Of a stretch of DNA of 64,000 bases, positions 8,363-17,408 are shown one piece after another. Position numbers and translations under genes: made by a program. Each line of letters opens with the position of its first letter. Position 1 is the first letter of the stretch. Source of the DNA: VXRJ01 sp965246995. Its GTDB lineage: Bacteria; Acidobacteriota; Vicinamibacteria; Vicinamibacterales; UBA8438. The stretch lies in the NCBI GenBank assembly GCA_965246995.1, contig OZ252008.1, positions 3,472,001 to 3,536,000 of the forward strand, in the 5' to 3' direction. The notes beneath the pieces were generated by a model. That model was not told the origin of the DNA. It saw only the letters and a list, made by a program, of their open reading frames with translations, and did no database searches.

Positions 8363-8489
8363 TTGATCCTAGTGTCGCGTCTCTCAAGTTCGATGCAGAA
8401 GTCCTCGCCGTTCAGGACCGCGAAGGCGCCATAGATTCTCACCAGGATGTAGATCGAATTGTGTCACGTGTCTCCGGGACAGCACACTA

Positions 8490-9699
8490 GTGCTGTGCCA
8501 TCAATAAACATTAGGACTATTGTGGAGCTCGTCTCGAACCGAGAGAGTTTCCATGCCGCAAAAGAGGTACATCGTTCGACTCACAGCCCAGGAACGCGAG
8601 GTCTGTCAACAGACGGTCCGCAAGCTCAACGGGAGCAGCGAGAAAGTGCGCCGCGCGCAGATTCTCTTGAAGGCCGATGCGGACGGGCCGGCGTGGACTG
8701 ACCAGCGGGTCGCCGAGGCCTTTTCGTGCCGCACCAAGACGGTCGAGAACATTCGCCAACGGTGCGTGCTGAAAGGCTTCGAACAGGCGCTGGAGCGAAA
8801 ACGACGCGAATCACCCCCGGTCGAGAAGCTGCTCGACGGCGAACAGGAGTCCCAGGTCATCGCCCTGCGTCTGGGGCCGCCCCCGAAGGGCTACGCGAAC
8901 TGGTCGTTGCGCCTGTTGGCGCGCCGGGTCGTCGAGTTGGGGGTCGTCGAGTCGATCAGCCACGAAACCATCCGGCGGACGCTGAAAAAAACGGCATGAC
9001 GCAGCGGAAAATCGAGTACTGGGTGATCCCGCCGCAGGCCGATGCCGAGTTCGTGGCGAACATGGAACAGGTCTTGGATCTGTATCAGAAACCCTACGAT
9101 CCGGATTGTCCCGTCGTGTGCATGGACGAGCAGCCGGTGCAGTTGGTCAAGGAAACCCGCCCGCCGATGGCGGCCACGAAGAAGCGTCCCCGGCGTGTCG
9201 ACTACGAGTACGAACGGGCCGGCACGGCCTCGGTCTTCCTGTTCAGCGAACCGCTGGCGGGTTGGCGGCAGGCGACGGCCCGGGCCCGGCGCACGAAGGT
9301 GGACTGGGCGCTGGAGGTCGCCGGCCTGCTGGAAGGACGCTACGCCGAATGCGAGAAGATCACCTTGGTGAGCGACAACCTCAACACGCACACGAAGGGC
9401 GCCTTCTACGAAGTGTTCGAGCCGACCCGGGCACGGCAACTGGTTCGTCGCATCGAGTTCTGCCACACGCCGAAACACGGGAGTTGGCTGAACATCGCGG
9501 AGAACGAACTGAGCTCGATGACGCGCCAATGCCTTCGCCGGCGTCGCATCGGCGAACTCAAGACGCTCCACGACGAAGTGTCGGCGTGGTCCACCGACGT
9601 CAATGGCAGGCAACGCGGCGTGGACTGGCAGATGAACGTCGACGATGCGCGCTGTAAACTCAAGTCCGTATATCCGAAGATTATGACGTGACGGACCAC
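8490..9699 (+). mobile_element. IS630-family insertion sequence
   Basis: The element of about 1210 bp is bounded by TA dinucleotides (8488-8489 and 9700-9701), the IS630 target duplication. Its ends are weakly inverted: GTGCTGTGCCATCA at the left against GTGGTCCGTCACGT in reverse complement at the right. The right end touches the left end of IS1182-like copy 2 at one CTAG (9699-9702). IS630 is known to prefer CTAG targets. Confidence 0.75.
8553..9691 (+). CDS. IS630-family transposase made by -1 frameshift at A7
   Basis: Two overlapping frames encode one transposase. The first (8553-8999) carries the helix-turn-helix N-terminus starting MPQKRYIVRLTAQEREVC and runs to a TGA. The second continues from TLKKNG into MTQRKIEYWVIPP and the DDE core: CMDEQPVQL, LVSDNLNTH, then the GSWLNIAENE region with the third acid. 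At 8985-8991 there is a run of seven A; a -1 slip there joins the frames, giving the TLKKNG motif normal for the family. The total is about 379 residues. The start at 8553 follows a GAGAGA ribosome site. This is either programmed frameshifting or a single-base loss; the A7 site favours the former. Confidence 0.85.
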
Positions 9700-11105
9700 T
9701 AGCAGGCTGTGGCAGAACCGCTTTCTTGTAACGTGAGCGGAACGAGTTGATGACGCTGCGTCGCGAGGACAATCCACGACGAGTCGCGCGGATCGAAGAC
9801 ACGAGCCACGTCGGAAAGCGCTACGAGGCGCCAGCGGCGGCTGAGGGCGCGGATCAGGGCGCAAATGCGGGCCCCGGCGCGGCCCTGGAGGCTGCGCGGC
9901 GTCCCGACACCCGTCAGTCGCCGCATGAGCAGGCCCAGATTCAAGCCGCAGACGTGCACCAGCAGACGCTTGAACACGTTGGCATGTCCGCGCAGATGCA
10001 GGCGGCGCAATCGCCCGGTTTCGTAGAGATGGGCGTGGGGACGCTCGAGGCGTTCGCCCCGCTGGCGCAACAGGCGTTTCCCGCGGGCGCCCCGAATCCT
10101 CCGGCGATTGGCGTAGACGGCCGCACGCGCCGCGGGCTTGCCCCGCCAGTGGCGCCGACCGCGATCCGGCTCCGACACGTAGCTGCGGATTCCCAACTCG
10201 GCCAACGCAACCAGGGTTTCGTTGGAGTGATATCCCTTGTCGCCGACCACCTCGGCGAGGCCCGGCCCGGCCGGCAGCACCGCCTCGACCTGCTCGGCCG
10301 CGGTGATCAACGTCTCGATCATCGTCTGCGTGTCGCCGGCGTCGGCATCCTGCACGGTGACGCCGACCACCGCGCTGGTCTCCAGATCGACCGCGTGCTC
10401 GGCCTTGTGCGCCAGCCGGGTGCGGCCGTCCTTCATGCGGGTGATCTTCGCGTCCGGGTCCTGCGGATGCGTCCAATCGTCGTTGGACCCCTTCTTCGGG
10501 CGCTTGCGGTCGAAGCGGGCCAACTCGGCGCGCGTCGGCGTCGGGATGCCGGACGCCGTTGCCAGCCCGTGCAGGAACGTTTCGTAGCCCTCGCCCGTGT
10601 CCCGGCGGACGATGCTCCGCAGCGCGGCATTGGCTTCCAGCGTCGTCGCGTCGATGCCGACCGTCTTGCCTCGGACCAGGCCGGCGTCGGCCAGCCGCTC
10701 CAGCACCCACGTGAAGACCGCCTGGTGCGTCTCCAGGTCGATCCGCCGCCGCGTTCGCGACACCGTCGAATGGTCCGGCGGCGCCTCGTGCAGCGCCACA
10801 TCCAGGAACTGCCGCAGGCTCAACGAGTCGGCGGCCCGCCACGCGATCGCGCGTTCCGAGTCCAGACCCTCGAAGTAGCCGAGCAGCAGCAGCCGGAAGT
10901 AGCGTCCCGGCGCCAGACTCGGCCGGCCGACCCCGTCGGCGTAGAACCTCGCGCACTGGCTCTCGACGAAGGCGTCGAAACCCGCCGCGTCGAGGACACG
11001 ATTCAATCGTTCATAGAACGGGTGGCCTCCGCCCCGCGGCAGGTCGGAGCTGGCCACCCACATCGACGGTTGCCGCGCGCGGCGGCGGCGTTTGCCCATG
11101 GCCAT
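9699..11105 (-). CDS. IS1182-family DDE transposase
   Basis: The 468-residue protein is near-identical to the copy-1 transposase (150-1613). It has the same N-terminal MAMGKRRRRARQPSMWV, Asp152, Asp289 and Glu354. The reading frame ends SATAC and uses the TAG inside the flanking CTAG as its stop, so the element itself carries no stop codon. Differences from copy 1 are scattered substitutions, mostly in the last 80 residues, which suggests these copies diverged some time ago. It should be functional. Confidence 0.9.
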   Translation of the reverse strand: MAMGKRRRRARQPSMWVASSDLPRGGGHPFYERLNRVLDAAGFDAFVESQCARFYADGVGRPSLAPGRYFRLLLLGYFEGLDSERAIAWRAADSLSLRQFLDVALHEAPPDHSTVSRTRRRIDLETHQAVFTWVLERLADAGLVRGKTVGIDATTLEANAALRSIVRRDTGEGYETFLHGLATASGIPTPTRAELARFDRKRPKKGSNDDWTHPQDPDAKITRMKDGRTRLAHKAEHAVDLETSAVVGVTVQDADAGDTQTMIETLITAAEQVEAVLPAGPGLAEVVGDKGYHSNETLVALAELGIRSYVSEPDRGRRHWRGKPAARAAVYANRRRIRGARGKRLLRQRGERLERPHAHLYETGRLRRLHLRGHANVFKRLLVHVCGLNLGLLMRRLTGVGTPRSLQGRAGARICALIRALSRRWRLVALSDVARVFDPRDSSWIVLATQRHQLVPLTLQESGSATAC

Positions 11106-11170
11106 GGGCAGGAGTGTAGTACGCCGGATCGGTCTTGTCGATCCCTATCCGGGACTTTCACCACGGGCTC
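9703..11170 (-). mobile_element. IS1182-like insertion sequence, copy 2
   Basis: This copy has the same 1468-bp length as copy 1. It is flanked by CTAG (9699-9702) at the left and CTGG (11171-11174) at the right, a 4-bp duplication with one mismatch. The left end begins CAGGCTGTGGCAGAACCG and the right end in reverse complement begins GAGCCCGTGGTGAAAGTC. It is wedged between the IS630 element and, 12 bases further on, the IS1380-type element. Confidence 0.85.
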
Positions 11171-11182
11171 CTGGACTACTAG

Positions 11183-12891
11183 CCCGGATTTCTCACAGCT
11201 CCCGGAGATCGGGCATGAGGCGGCGCGTCTGGGGTTCTGGACGGCCAGATCGGACGCCAGCGGTGGTCTGGACGCGGGCGACGACGTGCGCGTGGCACCG
11301 AATCGGCCGGGTAGGCACACCACACCCGACGGACCCGTGCCCCCTGCGGTCGTGAACGTATGCCGCCGCCTGGCCAATCGTCAGGCCGGGCCGGGCGGTG
11401 CGCGCAAACGCTGAGCGGCCGTGATGAACAGATCGGCGTCGGGCGCCAGCTCGGACAGCGCCACGCAGATGCGGCGCACGGTGACGCGGACGTGGGCGCC
11501 GATCTTGAGCAGCCGCAGCCGTAGCGTGTCGCATTGGGCGCGGGCGAGCCGGGTGCCCGCCAGCCCCCGGTCGCGGAGGTGCTGGAGCAGGACGTAGGCC
11601 AGCGTGGCCCAATACAGGCGCAGTTGGTTGGCGCGCAGCGTCGCACTGCTCGTCCGGTCCGCGAACAGCGCCAGTTGCTGTTCCTTGATGCGGTTCTCCA
11701 TGTCCCCGCGGGCGCAATAGAAATCCTCATACAGCGCCTGCGCCGCCAGGGTGTCCGGCCGCAGCGATGTCACCACGAAGCGTGGATTGGCGCCCGCGGG
11801 CAGATGCTCGGCCTTGCCGACCACCCGGCGCTCCCGGCTCCAGCTCTCGCGCGTGCGATAGCGGAAGTCCGCAAACACCCGCGCGGCGGTCCCGGTTTCC
11901 TCGCACTGCGCCTGGGCCTGCGCCAGTTCGGGCGCGATGTGTTCCTTCAACCGAGCGTTCTTCGCCAAGCCGATGACGTAATCCACCGCATGCTCTTCGC
12001 ACCAGTTCAGCAGCTCGTCTCGGCAGAACCCCGAGTCTCCCCGCACCAGGATGGAGACCGACGGCCACGCCTGCCGCACCTGCCCCACAATCCGCGCCAA
12101 CTCGTCCACCACCCCGGCCGCCCCGTCGATGTTCGAGGGCCGCAACCGCGCGCAGAGCACCTGCGCCCCGCAGAAGATATACAGAGGCAGATAGCAGTAG
12201 TGCCGGTAATACCCGTGGAAGAACCGCCCTTCCTGCTGGCCGTGCAGCGGGTCGTCCGTCGCATCGACATCCAGCACGATGCGCGCCGGCGGCGTCGGGT
12301 GCGACTCGATGAACACGTCCACCAGCAGGGCGTCGAGCGCCGCCTCGTCATAGGTCACCTTCTTGTACCGGTCAGCCTCGGCGTCCTTCGACCCGACCAG
12401 TTCCAGCCGGTTCAGCGTGCTCTTCCCCGCCAGCGCGGCCCCGCGGTCCGCCGGCCGCACCCGGTTCTCGCCCGTCGGGTCCGCCTTGCCCACCGCGGCC
12501 GCCACCAGCGGGTCGCGCCGCAGGGTGTCATGGTCGTTCAGATCTTCGTAGCCCAACGCGACGGCCATCACACGCTGGGTCACCAAGTCCTCGACCGTGT
12601 GCTCGATCAAGCTCGGATCCCGGTAGTCCTGGAAGCACTCCGCCGCGCGCCGGCACACGCCGGTGCACTTCTCAACCGCCCGCAGCAGCAATGCCCCGGC
12701 GTTGGACGTGATCGTTCCGCCATCGAAGCTGGCGACCAGACGGCGACGACCGACCCGAGGAAACTCAAGCTGGGTTGGCGTACAATGTGTCGACAAGAGG
12801 CTGCCTCCGTGTGTGGCTTGAAGTTATTGTGATAACAACACTTTACGCCATCACGGGCAGCCTCTTGTTCACCTCCGGTGAGAAATCCGGG
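11183..12891 (-). mobile_element. IS1380-family insertion sequence
   Basis: The 1709-bp element has perfect 14-bp terminal inverted repeats (CCCGGATTTCTCAC at the left, GTGAGAAATCCGGG at the right). It is flanked on both sides by CTAG (11179-11182 and 12892-12895), consistent with a 4-bp target duplication. The right-hand CTAG contains the TAG stop of the neighbouring outer-membrane gene, so the insertion sits exactly at that gene's end. Confidence 0.88.
11381..12796 (-). CDS. IS1380-family transposase
   Basis: This 471-residue DDE transposase is of normal length for the family. Signatures are ASFDGGTITSNAGALLLR near residue 23, VLDVDATDDPLHG with the first catalytic Asp about residue 178, LVRGDSGFCRDELL with the second at about 254, and the DFYCARGDMENRIKE segment with the Glu. 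It lies inside perfect inverted repeats, with about 95 bases between its start and the right end. No disruption is visible, so it is probably active. Confidence 0.92.
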   Translation of the reverse strand: MSTHCTPTQLEFPRVGRRRLVASFDGGTITSNAGALLLRAVEKCTGVCRRAAECFQDYRDPSLIEHTVEDLVTQRVMAVALGYEDLNDHDTLRRDPLVAAAVGKADPTGENRVRPADRGAALAGKSTLNRLELVGSKDAEADRYKKVTYDEAALDALLVDVFIESHPTPPARIVLDVDATDDPLHGQQEGRFFHGYYRHYCYLPLYIFCGAQVLCARLRPSNIDGAAGVVDELARIVGQVRQAWPSVSILVRGDSGFCRDELLNWCEEHAVDYVIGLAKNARLKEHIAPELAQAQAQCEETGTAARVFADFRYRTRESWSRERRVVGKAEHLPAGANPRFVVTSLRPDTLAAQALYEDFYCARGDMENRIKEQQLALFADRTSSATLRANQLRLYWATLAYVLLQHLRDRGLAGTRLARAQCDTLRLRLLKIGAHVRVTVRRICVALSELAPDADLFITAAQRLRAPPGPA

Positions 12892-14094
12892 CTAGAAGAA
12901 CCAGGTGAGCGACAGATAGCCCGTCACTCCCACGAGCCCGTACTCCGACGCCAACTGATCCTCCGGCGCGTCCGTAGCGCCCTGGCCAACATACACGCCG
13001 CCCGCGAACGACGTGTTGTCGCTGGCCGAGTAGGAAAAGCTGGGCGCGATGATGACGCTCCGATCGTTCAGGTTCCACAACGCGAGGCTGGACAGGTTCA
13101 GCAGCGGGTGGATCTGGTAGCTCAGCGTCATCGCCAGCTCGTCGCGGCCGAAGACCTGGTATTCGCCCCGCAGGAACTCATCCGACTCGAGGATGGGGAC
13201 GAACCGATCCGGCGTGGCGGCGGCGCGACCGTCGCGCTGGTACTCGGCAACGACCGCCAGATCGCTCCCCCCGACCACCCAATTCCGGTCGACGCCAATC
13301 GTTCCACGGCCTACCACCGTGCCATCGTAGTCGCGCACCACGGCCTCGGCCCGCACCGCCCAGGCGCCGACCGCGCCCGCCAGCCCGACGGCGCCCGCCG
13401 TATCCCCGTACAGCGTTCCTCCCCAGGCCGAGAGTTCCCAGTTGAGCACCGTCGTCAGCCCGCGTGCCAGCAGCGTCACCTCTTCGCCGACATCGGTCCG
13501 CGTCGGCCGAAACACCACGTCGATTTCACTCAGCGGCCCCGGGTAGATCCGGAGGCGCGCGGCGTCGACGCCGCCACGGAACACACGGAACGGGTCCGTC
13601 GGACTGAATGGAACGAACGGGTCGGCCGGGGTCAGGAAGAGCGTCGTGCCCCAGGAAACCGCCTGCCGCCCGACGCTCAGCTCCATCGTGCTGGTCGGAC
13701 TCCACGATACGTTGAACCGATCGAGCCGATGCTGCCAGTAGACCTGATCCGTCGCGCCGCCGGCGACGGTGCCCTGCAAGTCGAGCCACTCGCCGCCGCC
13801 CGGGATGCCCGACAGGCCGCCCAGACCCAGGCCGACCGCATCGCCCGACTGCCGAAACGTGGCGGCATGCTCGTACGCCACCTCCAGATCGAAGGGGCCG
13901 AGGGTCGGTTCGACGGTCAAGCGCAACCGGTTGAAGTTGCTGAGGCTGGCGTCGGTCAGAACCGTCGAACTGCTGAAGAGCGGGACGGTCTGGACGTATC
14001 CGGTGAGCCAGCTCGTCTGCGCGGCAGCCGCGCGGGGCGAAACCGTGAGCGCGACCAGGGCCAGCGCCACGGCGCACGCCGGTCGCACGGTCAC
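12892..14094 (-). CDS. Outer-membrane beta-barrel protein of an ABC export operon
   Basis: The 400-residue exported protein has a signal peptide (MTVRPACAVALALVALTV, cleavage near AAAAQ, residue 25). Alternating beta-strand sequence follows to a C-terminal aromatic residue (LSLTWFF), the usual BAM recognition end. The strand containing MELSVGRQAVSWGT resembles DUF1302-like barrels that accompany lipid or lipoprotein export genes. ATG overlaps the stop of the ABC ATPase gene (ATGA), so it is the last gene of the 18.2-12.9 kb operon. Its stop TAG lies in the CTAG where the IS1380-type element inserted, leaving the protein intact. It may accept a substrate from the LolA-like carrier, but that is inference. 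Confidence 0.75.
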   Translation of the reverse strand: MTVRPACAVALALVALTVSPRAAAAQTSWLTGYVQTVPLFSSSTVLTDASLSNFNRLRLTVEPTLGPFDLEVAYEHAATFRQSGDAVGLGLGGLSGIPGGGEWLDLQGTVAGGATDQVYWQHRLDRFNVSWSPTSTMELSVGRQAVSWGTTLFLTPADPFVPFSPTDPFRVFRGGVDAARLRIYPGPLSEIDVVFRPTRTDVGEEVTLLARGLTTVLNWELSAWGGTLYGDTAGAVGLAGAVGAWAVRAEAVVRDYDGTVVGRGTIGVDRNWVVGGSDLAVVAEYQRDGRAAATPDRFVPILESDEFLRGEYQVFGRDELAMTLSYQIHPLLNLSSLALWNLNDRSVIIAPSFSYSASDNTSFAGGVYVGQGATDAPEDQLASEYGLVGVTGYLSLTWFF

Positions 14095-14795
14095 GCCCGG
14101 GTCTCGTCCGAAACGATCTGGCCGTCCACCATCCGGACGAGGCGCCGCGACCGCTCCATGACGTGATCGTCGTGCGTCGCAAAGACGAACGTCACGCCCA
14201 GATCACGGTTCAATTCGGCCATAATGTCGAGGAGCGCCTCGCTGGAGTGCGAATCCAGATTCGCCGTCGGTTCGTCCGCCAACACCAGCGCCGGCCTGCT
14301 CGCAACCGCTCGCACCACCGCGACCCGCTGCTGTTGTCCCCCCGAGAGCTTCCCCGGCCGCCGATCCTCGAGCCCGACCATTCCGGTCCGCTCGAACAGC
14401 TCGCCGACCCGCGCCTGCCGCTCCTCGGGGTCTATACCCTGCAGCAGCATCGGAAACTCGGCGTTCTCGAGCGCGGTCAGCACCGGCAGCAGGTTGTACG
14501 CCTGGAAAATGAAACCGACCTGTTCGAGCCGGAGCCGCGCGAGCTCCTGACTCGACATCCCGCTCACATCCTGCCCCGCCACCCAGACCTGGCCGCGGGT
14601 GGGCCTGGTGAGGCCGCCGATCAGGTTGAGCAACGTCGTCTTGCCGGAGCCGGAAGGTCCGGCCAACGCGGTGAACTCCCCGCGCTCCACCTGCAGCGTG
14701 ACGCCCTGGACAGCCTGCACCTCTTCGGCTTCCTGTTTGAAGATTTTCCAGACGCCTTCGGTCCGGACGGCAGCAGTGTTGTCGGTGTCAGTCAT
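14091..14795 (-). CDS. ABC transporter ATP-binding protein (LolD/MacB type)
   Basis: The 234-residue cytoplasmic ATPase powers the two FtsX-type permeases encoded just upstream. It has Walker A GPSGSGKTT (about residue 48), Q-loop FIFQAYNLLPVLTALEN, signature KLSGGQQQRVAVVRA and Walker B ALVLADEPTANLD, followed by the D-loop and switch His in FATHDD. Length and motifs match the LolD/MacB/FtsE group. The start is the first Met, 31 bases after the permease stop. This organisation with two distinct permease genes is LolCDE-like. Confidence 0.92.
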   Translation of the reverse strand: MTDTDNTAAVRTEGVWKIFKQEAEEVQAVQGVTLQVERGEFTALAGPSGSGKTTLLNLIGGLTRPTRGQVWVAGQDVSGMSSQELARLRLEQVGFIFQAYNLLPVLTALENAEFPMLLQGIDPEERQARVGELFERTGMVGLEDRRPGKLSGGQQQRVAVVRAVASRPALVLADEPTANLDSHSSEALLDIMAELNRDLGVTFVFATHDDHVMERSRRLVRMVDGQIVSDETRA

Positions 14796-14826
14796 GAATC
14801 CTCGGGCATGATGCGGCGTGCCGTCC

Positions 14827-16128
14827 TTACCGGTCGAATTTCATGGCCTCCGTCACGTCGATCCGCGCGGCGCGCACCGCCGGATAAACAGAGGCACTAG
14901 CCCCCAGCACCAGCATGAAGGCGACGACCTGCAGCACGCGGGTGGTCGCGAACCGCGGGATCAAGACCGGATCGATCACCACGCCCGAGAAGGCCACCTC
15001 CTCACCCATTAAAGCGCTAATGTCCAAACCGTCCCCGAAGAAATACCACGTCAGGAAACCCCCAAGCGCGACGCCCGCGAGGCCGCTGACCGCAGTGAGC
15101 GTCACGCCTTCGAACAGGACGATCGAGCTGGTCTGCCACGGCGTCAGCCCGAGGGCCTGCAGTACGCCGAATTCGCGGCGCCGGTGCAGCACCGACATCA
15201 GCACCGTGTTGATGACGCTGAACGCGATGATCAGGAACAGGATCCCGTAGACCAGGTAGTTGCCAAAGTCATCGATGGCGATGGCCGCAGCCAGCGCCGG
15301 GGTCGACTCGCGCCATTCCATCACCCGGGCGTCACCCCGCGCGACCGGCTCGGCCAGCGACGCCTCCAGCCGCGCGGCGACGTCCGCCACCACGCCGCTG
15401 TCATTCAGCACGACGCCGACGTTGGTGATGTCGTGTCCGGAACCGAGCCAGTCGCCCGCCGTGGACAACGGCATGTGGATAAGCGCCTGATCCACCTCCG
15501 GCACACCACTCCGGAAAATGCCGACGACGCGAAGCAGTTGGGCCGAGATCTCGCGGTTGGCGTCCTGCGCCTGCACAACGAGGCGCGATCCCAGCTCCAA
15601 CTCCAGACTGTCGGCCAGTCCGCGACCGATGTACGCGGCCAGGCGATCGTCCGGCTCCAGGTAGCGTCCCTCGACGGCCTGATCGTCCACCATCCCGAAC
15701 GCTGCTTCCGTCACCGGATCCACCGCAAAGATCTGGGCCGGCCGGGCGCCGGCGGCGGAACTGGCGAGACCGGTCACGGAAAGCTTCGAAGACCGCGCGA
15801 CCACGAGCGGAGCGATTTCGGGCGAGGCGAGCGCCGCCTCCGCCACCTGCTGCACCTCGGCCGGGAGGCGGTGCTCGATCCTCCGGGTGGCGCGGAACTC
15901 CGGGTGCTCGACCGTGATATGTCCCGTTCCCATGCGAACGCCCGCGTCAATCCACGTCTCGTGCGAGCCGTCGCCGAGGGCGAACCCCAAGGACAGCAAC
16001 GCGCCCCCGAGCACGATCGCCAACATCGTCAGTACCGTCCGCCTGAGATTACGGCGCAGGTTGCGTAGGGCGAGCACGATCAAAACCCGCAGATGCATCG
16101 GGGGACGGCCGGAGGCGCTGGCAGGCAC
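14827..16128 (-). CDS. FtsX-like ABC permease, second of a pair
   Basis: The 433-residue protein has a first membrane helix near residues 20-45 (LRNLRRNLRRTVLTMLAIVL), then a long MacB-type periplasmic domain (about 50-270). The FtsX domain follows with three helices (YLVYGILFLIIAFSVINTV; VLFEGVTLTAVSGLAGVALG; and a last one near 395-420). This is the standard LolC/LolE topology. It lies 5 bases after the other permease. It should extract a lipid-anchored substrate from the inner membrane together with its partner and the ATPase. Confidence 0.88.
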   Translation of the reverse strand: MPASASGRPPMHLRVLIVLALRNLRRNLRRTVLTMLAIVLGGALLSLGFALGDGSHETWIDAGVRMGTGHITVEHPEFRATRRIEHRLPAEVQQVAEAALASPEIAPLVVARSSKLSVTGLASSAAGARPAQIFAVDPVTEAAFGMVDDQAVEGRYLEPDDRLAAYIGRGLADSLELELGSRLVVQAQDANREISAQLLRVVGIFRSGVPEVDQALIHMPLSTAGDWLGSGHDITNVGVVLNDSGVVADVAARLEASLAEPVARGDARVMEWRESTPALAAAIAIDDFGNYLVYGILFLIIAFSVINTVLMSVLHRRREFGVLQALGLTPWQTSSIVLFEGVTLTAVSGLAGVALGGFLTWYFFGDGLDISALMGEEVAFSGVVIDPVLIPRFATTRVLQVVAFMLVLGASASVYPAVRAARIDVTEAMKFDR

Positions 16129-16133
16129 CGTCG

Positions 16134-17402
16134 TCAGAGTCCCGAGAGCGTGTCCGCCGGTGCAGTGCGGGACGCGCGAATCGCTGGATAGAAGGCGGCG
16201 ATCATGGCCGTCAGGATCAGGGACACGGCGGTGTAGATAGTCACCGGGAGGTCGTATTCGACGCGCAGGTCGAGCTCGACCAGTGCCCCCATGAAGGAGA
16301 CGGAATCAAAGAAGGCATCGAGTCCCGGGGGCGCCGTGTGCAACCAGACCATCAGCGGCCCGGTGACCGCCGCACCGATCGCCAGACTCAGCAATCCGAC
16401 GGCGAACGCTTCCCACAGGACGGCGCCGACCACGGCGCCGGGGGTCGCGCCGAGCGCCAGCATCACTGCGAATTCGCGACGCCGCTCGAAGGTCGCCATG
16501 AGCATCGTGTTCGCTACGCCGAACAACGCGAGGGAAAAGACGAGTACCAGGATGATCCAGTGGAAGCTCTCCCCAAGAGCGACGTATTCCACCAGCGCCG
16601 GGTTCAGATTCTTCCACGAGAGGACAGCAAGCGGCCGCCCACCTGTTTCGCTGGCGTCGAGGGTGCCAGCGAGCCGCTCCGCCGTCACATCCGCGGCGCG
16701 GGAGTCGGCCGTCGTGACAATCAGCTCGTGGATCCGTTCCGGATCGAGTACCACTAGCGCCTGCAGATCGCTCAGAACCATCACGGCGGTTGCCGCATCG
16801 AATTCCACCATGCCGGTGCGGAAGATGCCGGACACGGTAAAGAGATCGTTCGCCATCGATCCGTCGGCGCCGGAGGCGACGATGACCAGTTCGTCCCCGA
16901 CACCGGCCTCAAGCTGGCGCGCCATTTCATCGCCGATCAGCAACTCGTTCGCGCCGGCGGCCGGAAGGATCCCGTCGACCAGTGGATCGAGGAACCGTGT
17001 CACCCTCACTTCGCGTTCGGGATCCACGCCGATGAAGGCGCCGGCGGTGGTCGCATCACCCGAACTGACCAGTCCCCCGGAGTAGACGCGCGGAGCCGCC
17101 GCCACGACCGCTTCGTCGGTGTCGACCGCGCGGAGCAGCGCCTCGATATCGACGCCGTCGCGTCCGCCGATCGTGTCGTACAGGCTTCGGTCCGGCCGGT
17201 ACTCTGCATCCTGGATCTCGATCTGTCCGCTGATCAGGGAGGTGGAACTCTCCACCATCTGCCCCATCAGGCCCTGGGTCCACCCCACCAGGAAGACGCA
17301 GGCGAAAAAACCTGATGCAAGGCCGAACGCGGTCAGCAGTGTCCGCTTACGGTTCCGGCCGAGGTTGCGCCAGCCGATGCGCCGCCAGGGGGACTGGGGC
17401 AT
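16134..17402 (-). CDS. FtsX-like ABC permease, first of a pair
   Basis: The 422-residue protein has the same architecture as the neighbouring permease: helix 1 with RNLGRNRKRTLLTAFGLASG, a MacB-type periplasmic domain to about residue 270, and an FtsX domain containing FGVANTMLMATFERRREFAV. That last segment is the coupling-helix region that meets the ATPase. It is 6 bases from the LolA-like gene. The two permeases are clearly paralogous but far diverged, suggesting a heterodimer. Confidence 0.88.
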   Translation of the reverse strand: MPQSPWRRIGWRNLGRNRKRTLLTAFGLASGFFACVFLVGWTQGLMGQMVESSTSLISGQIEIQDAEYRPDRSLYDTIGGRDGVDIEALLRAVDTDEAVVAAAPRVYSGGLVSSGDATTAGAFIGVDPEREVRVTRFLDPLVDGILPAAGANELLIGDEMARQLEAGVGDELVIVASGADGSMANDLFTVSGIFRTGMVEFDAATAVMVLSDLQALVVLDPERIHELIVTTADSRAADVTAERLAGTLDASETGGRPLAVLSWKNLNPALVEYVALGESFHWIILVLVFSLALFGVANTMLMATFERRREFAVMLALGATPGAVVGAVLWEAFAVGLLSLAIGAAVTGPLMVWLHTAPPGLDAFFDSVSFMGALVELDLRVEYDLPVTIYTAVSLILTAMIAAFYPAIRASRTAPADTLSGL

Positions 17403-17408
17403 CAGCGC

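Larger units (their letters stand above)
7952..8489. other. Gene-free junk segment between frdD and the IS630 element
   Basis: No intact gene is visible in these 538 bases. They hold a short GC palindrome (8015-8026), a truncated excalibur domain on the minus strand (8128-8259) and one CRISPR-type repeat (8331-8362). Between 8363 and 8487 one minus-strand frame is open, but I do not recognise its product. The mixture looks like repeated deletion and insertion at one spot. Confidence 0.6.

Noticed and set aside
8204..8434. Open frame containing CFNPRPHAGSD
   Set aside because: This string is the translated CRISPR-type repeat and is a well-known annotation artefact.
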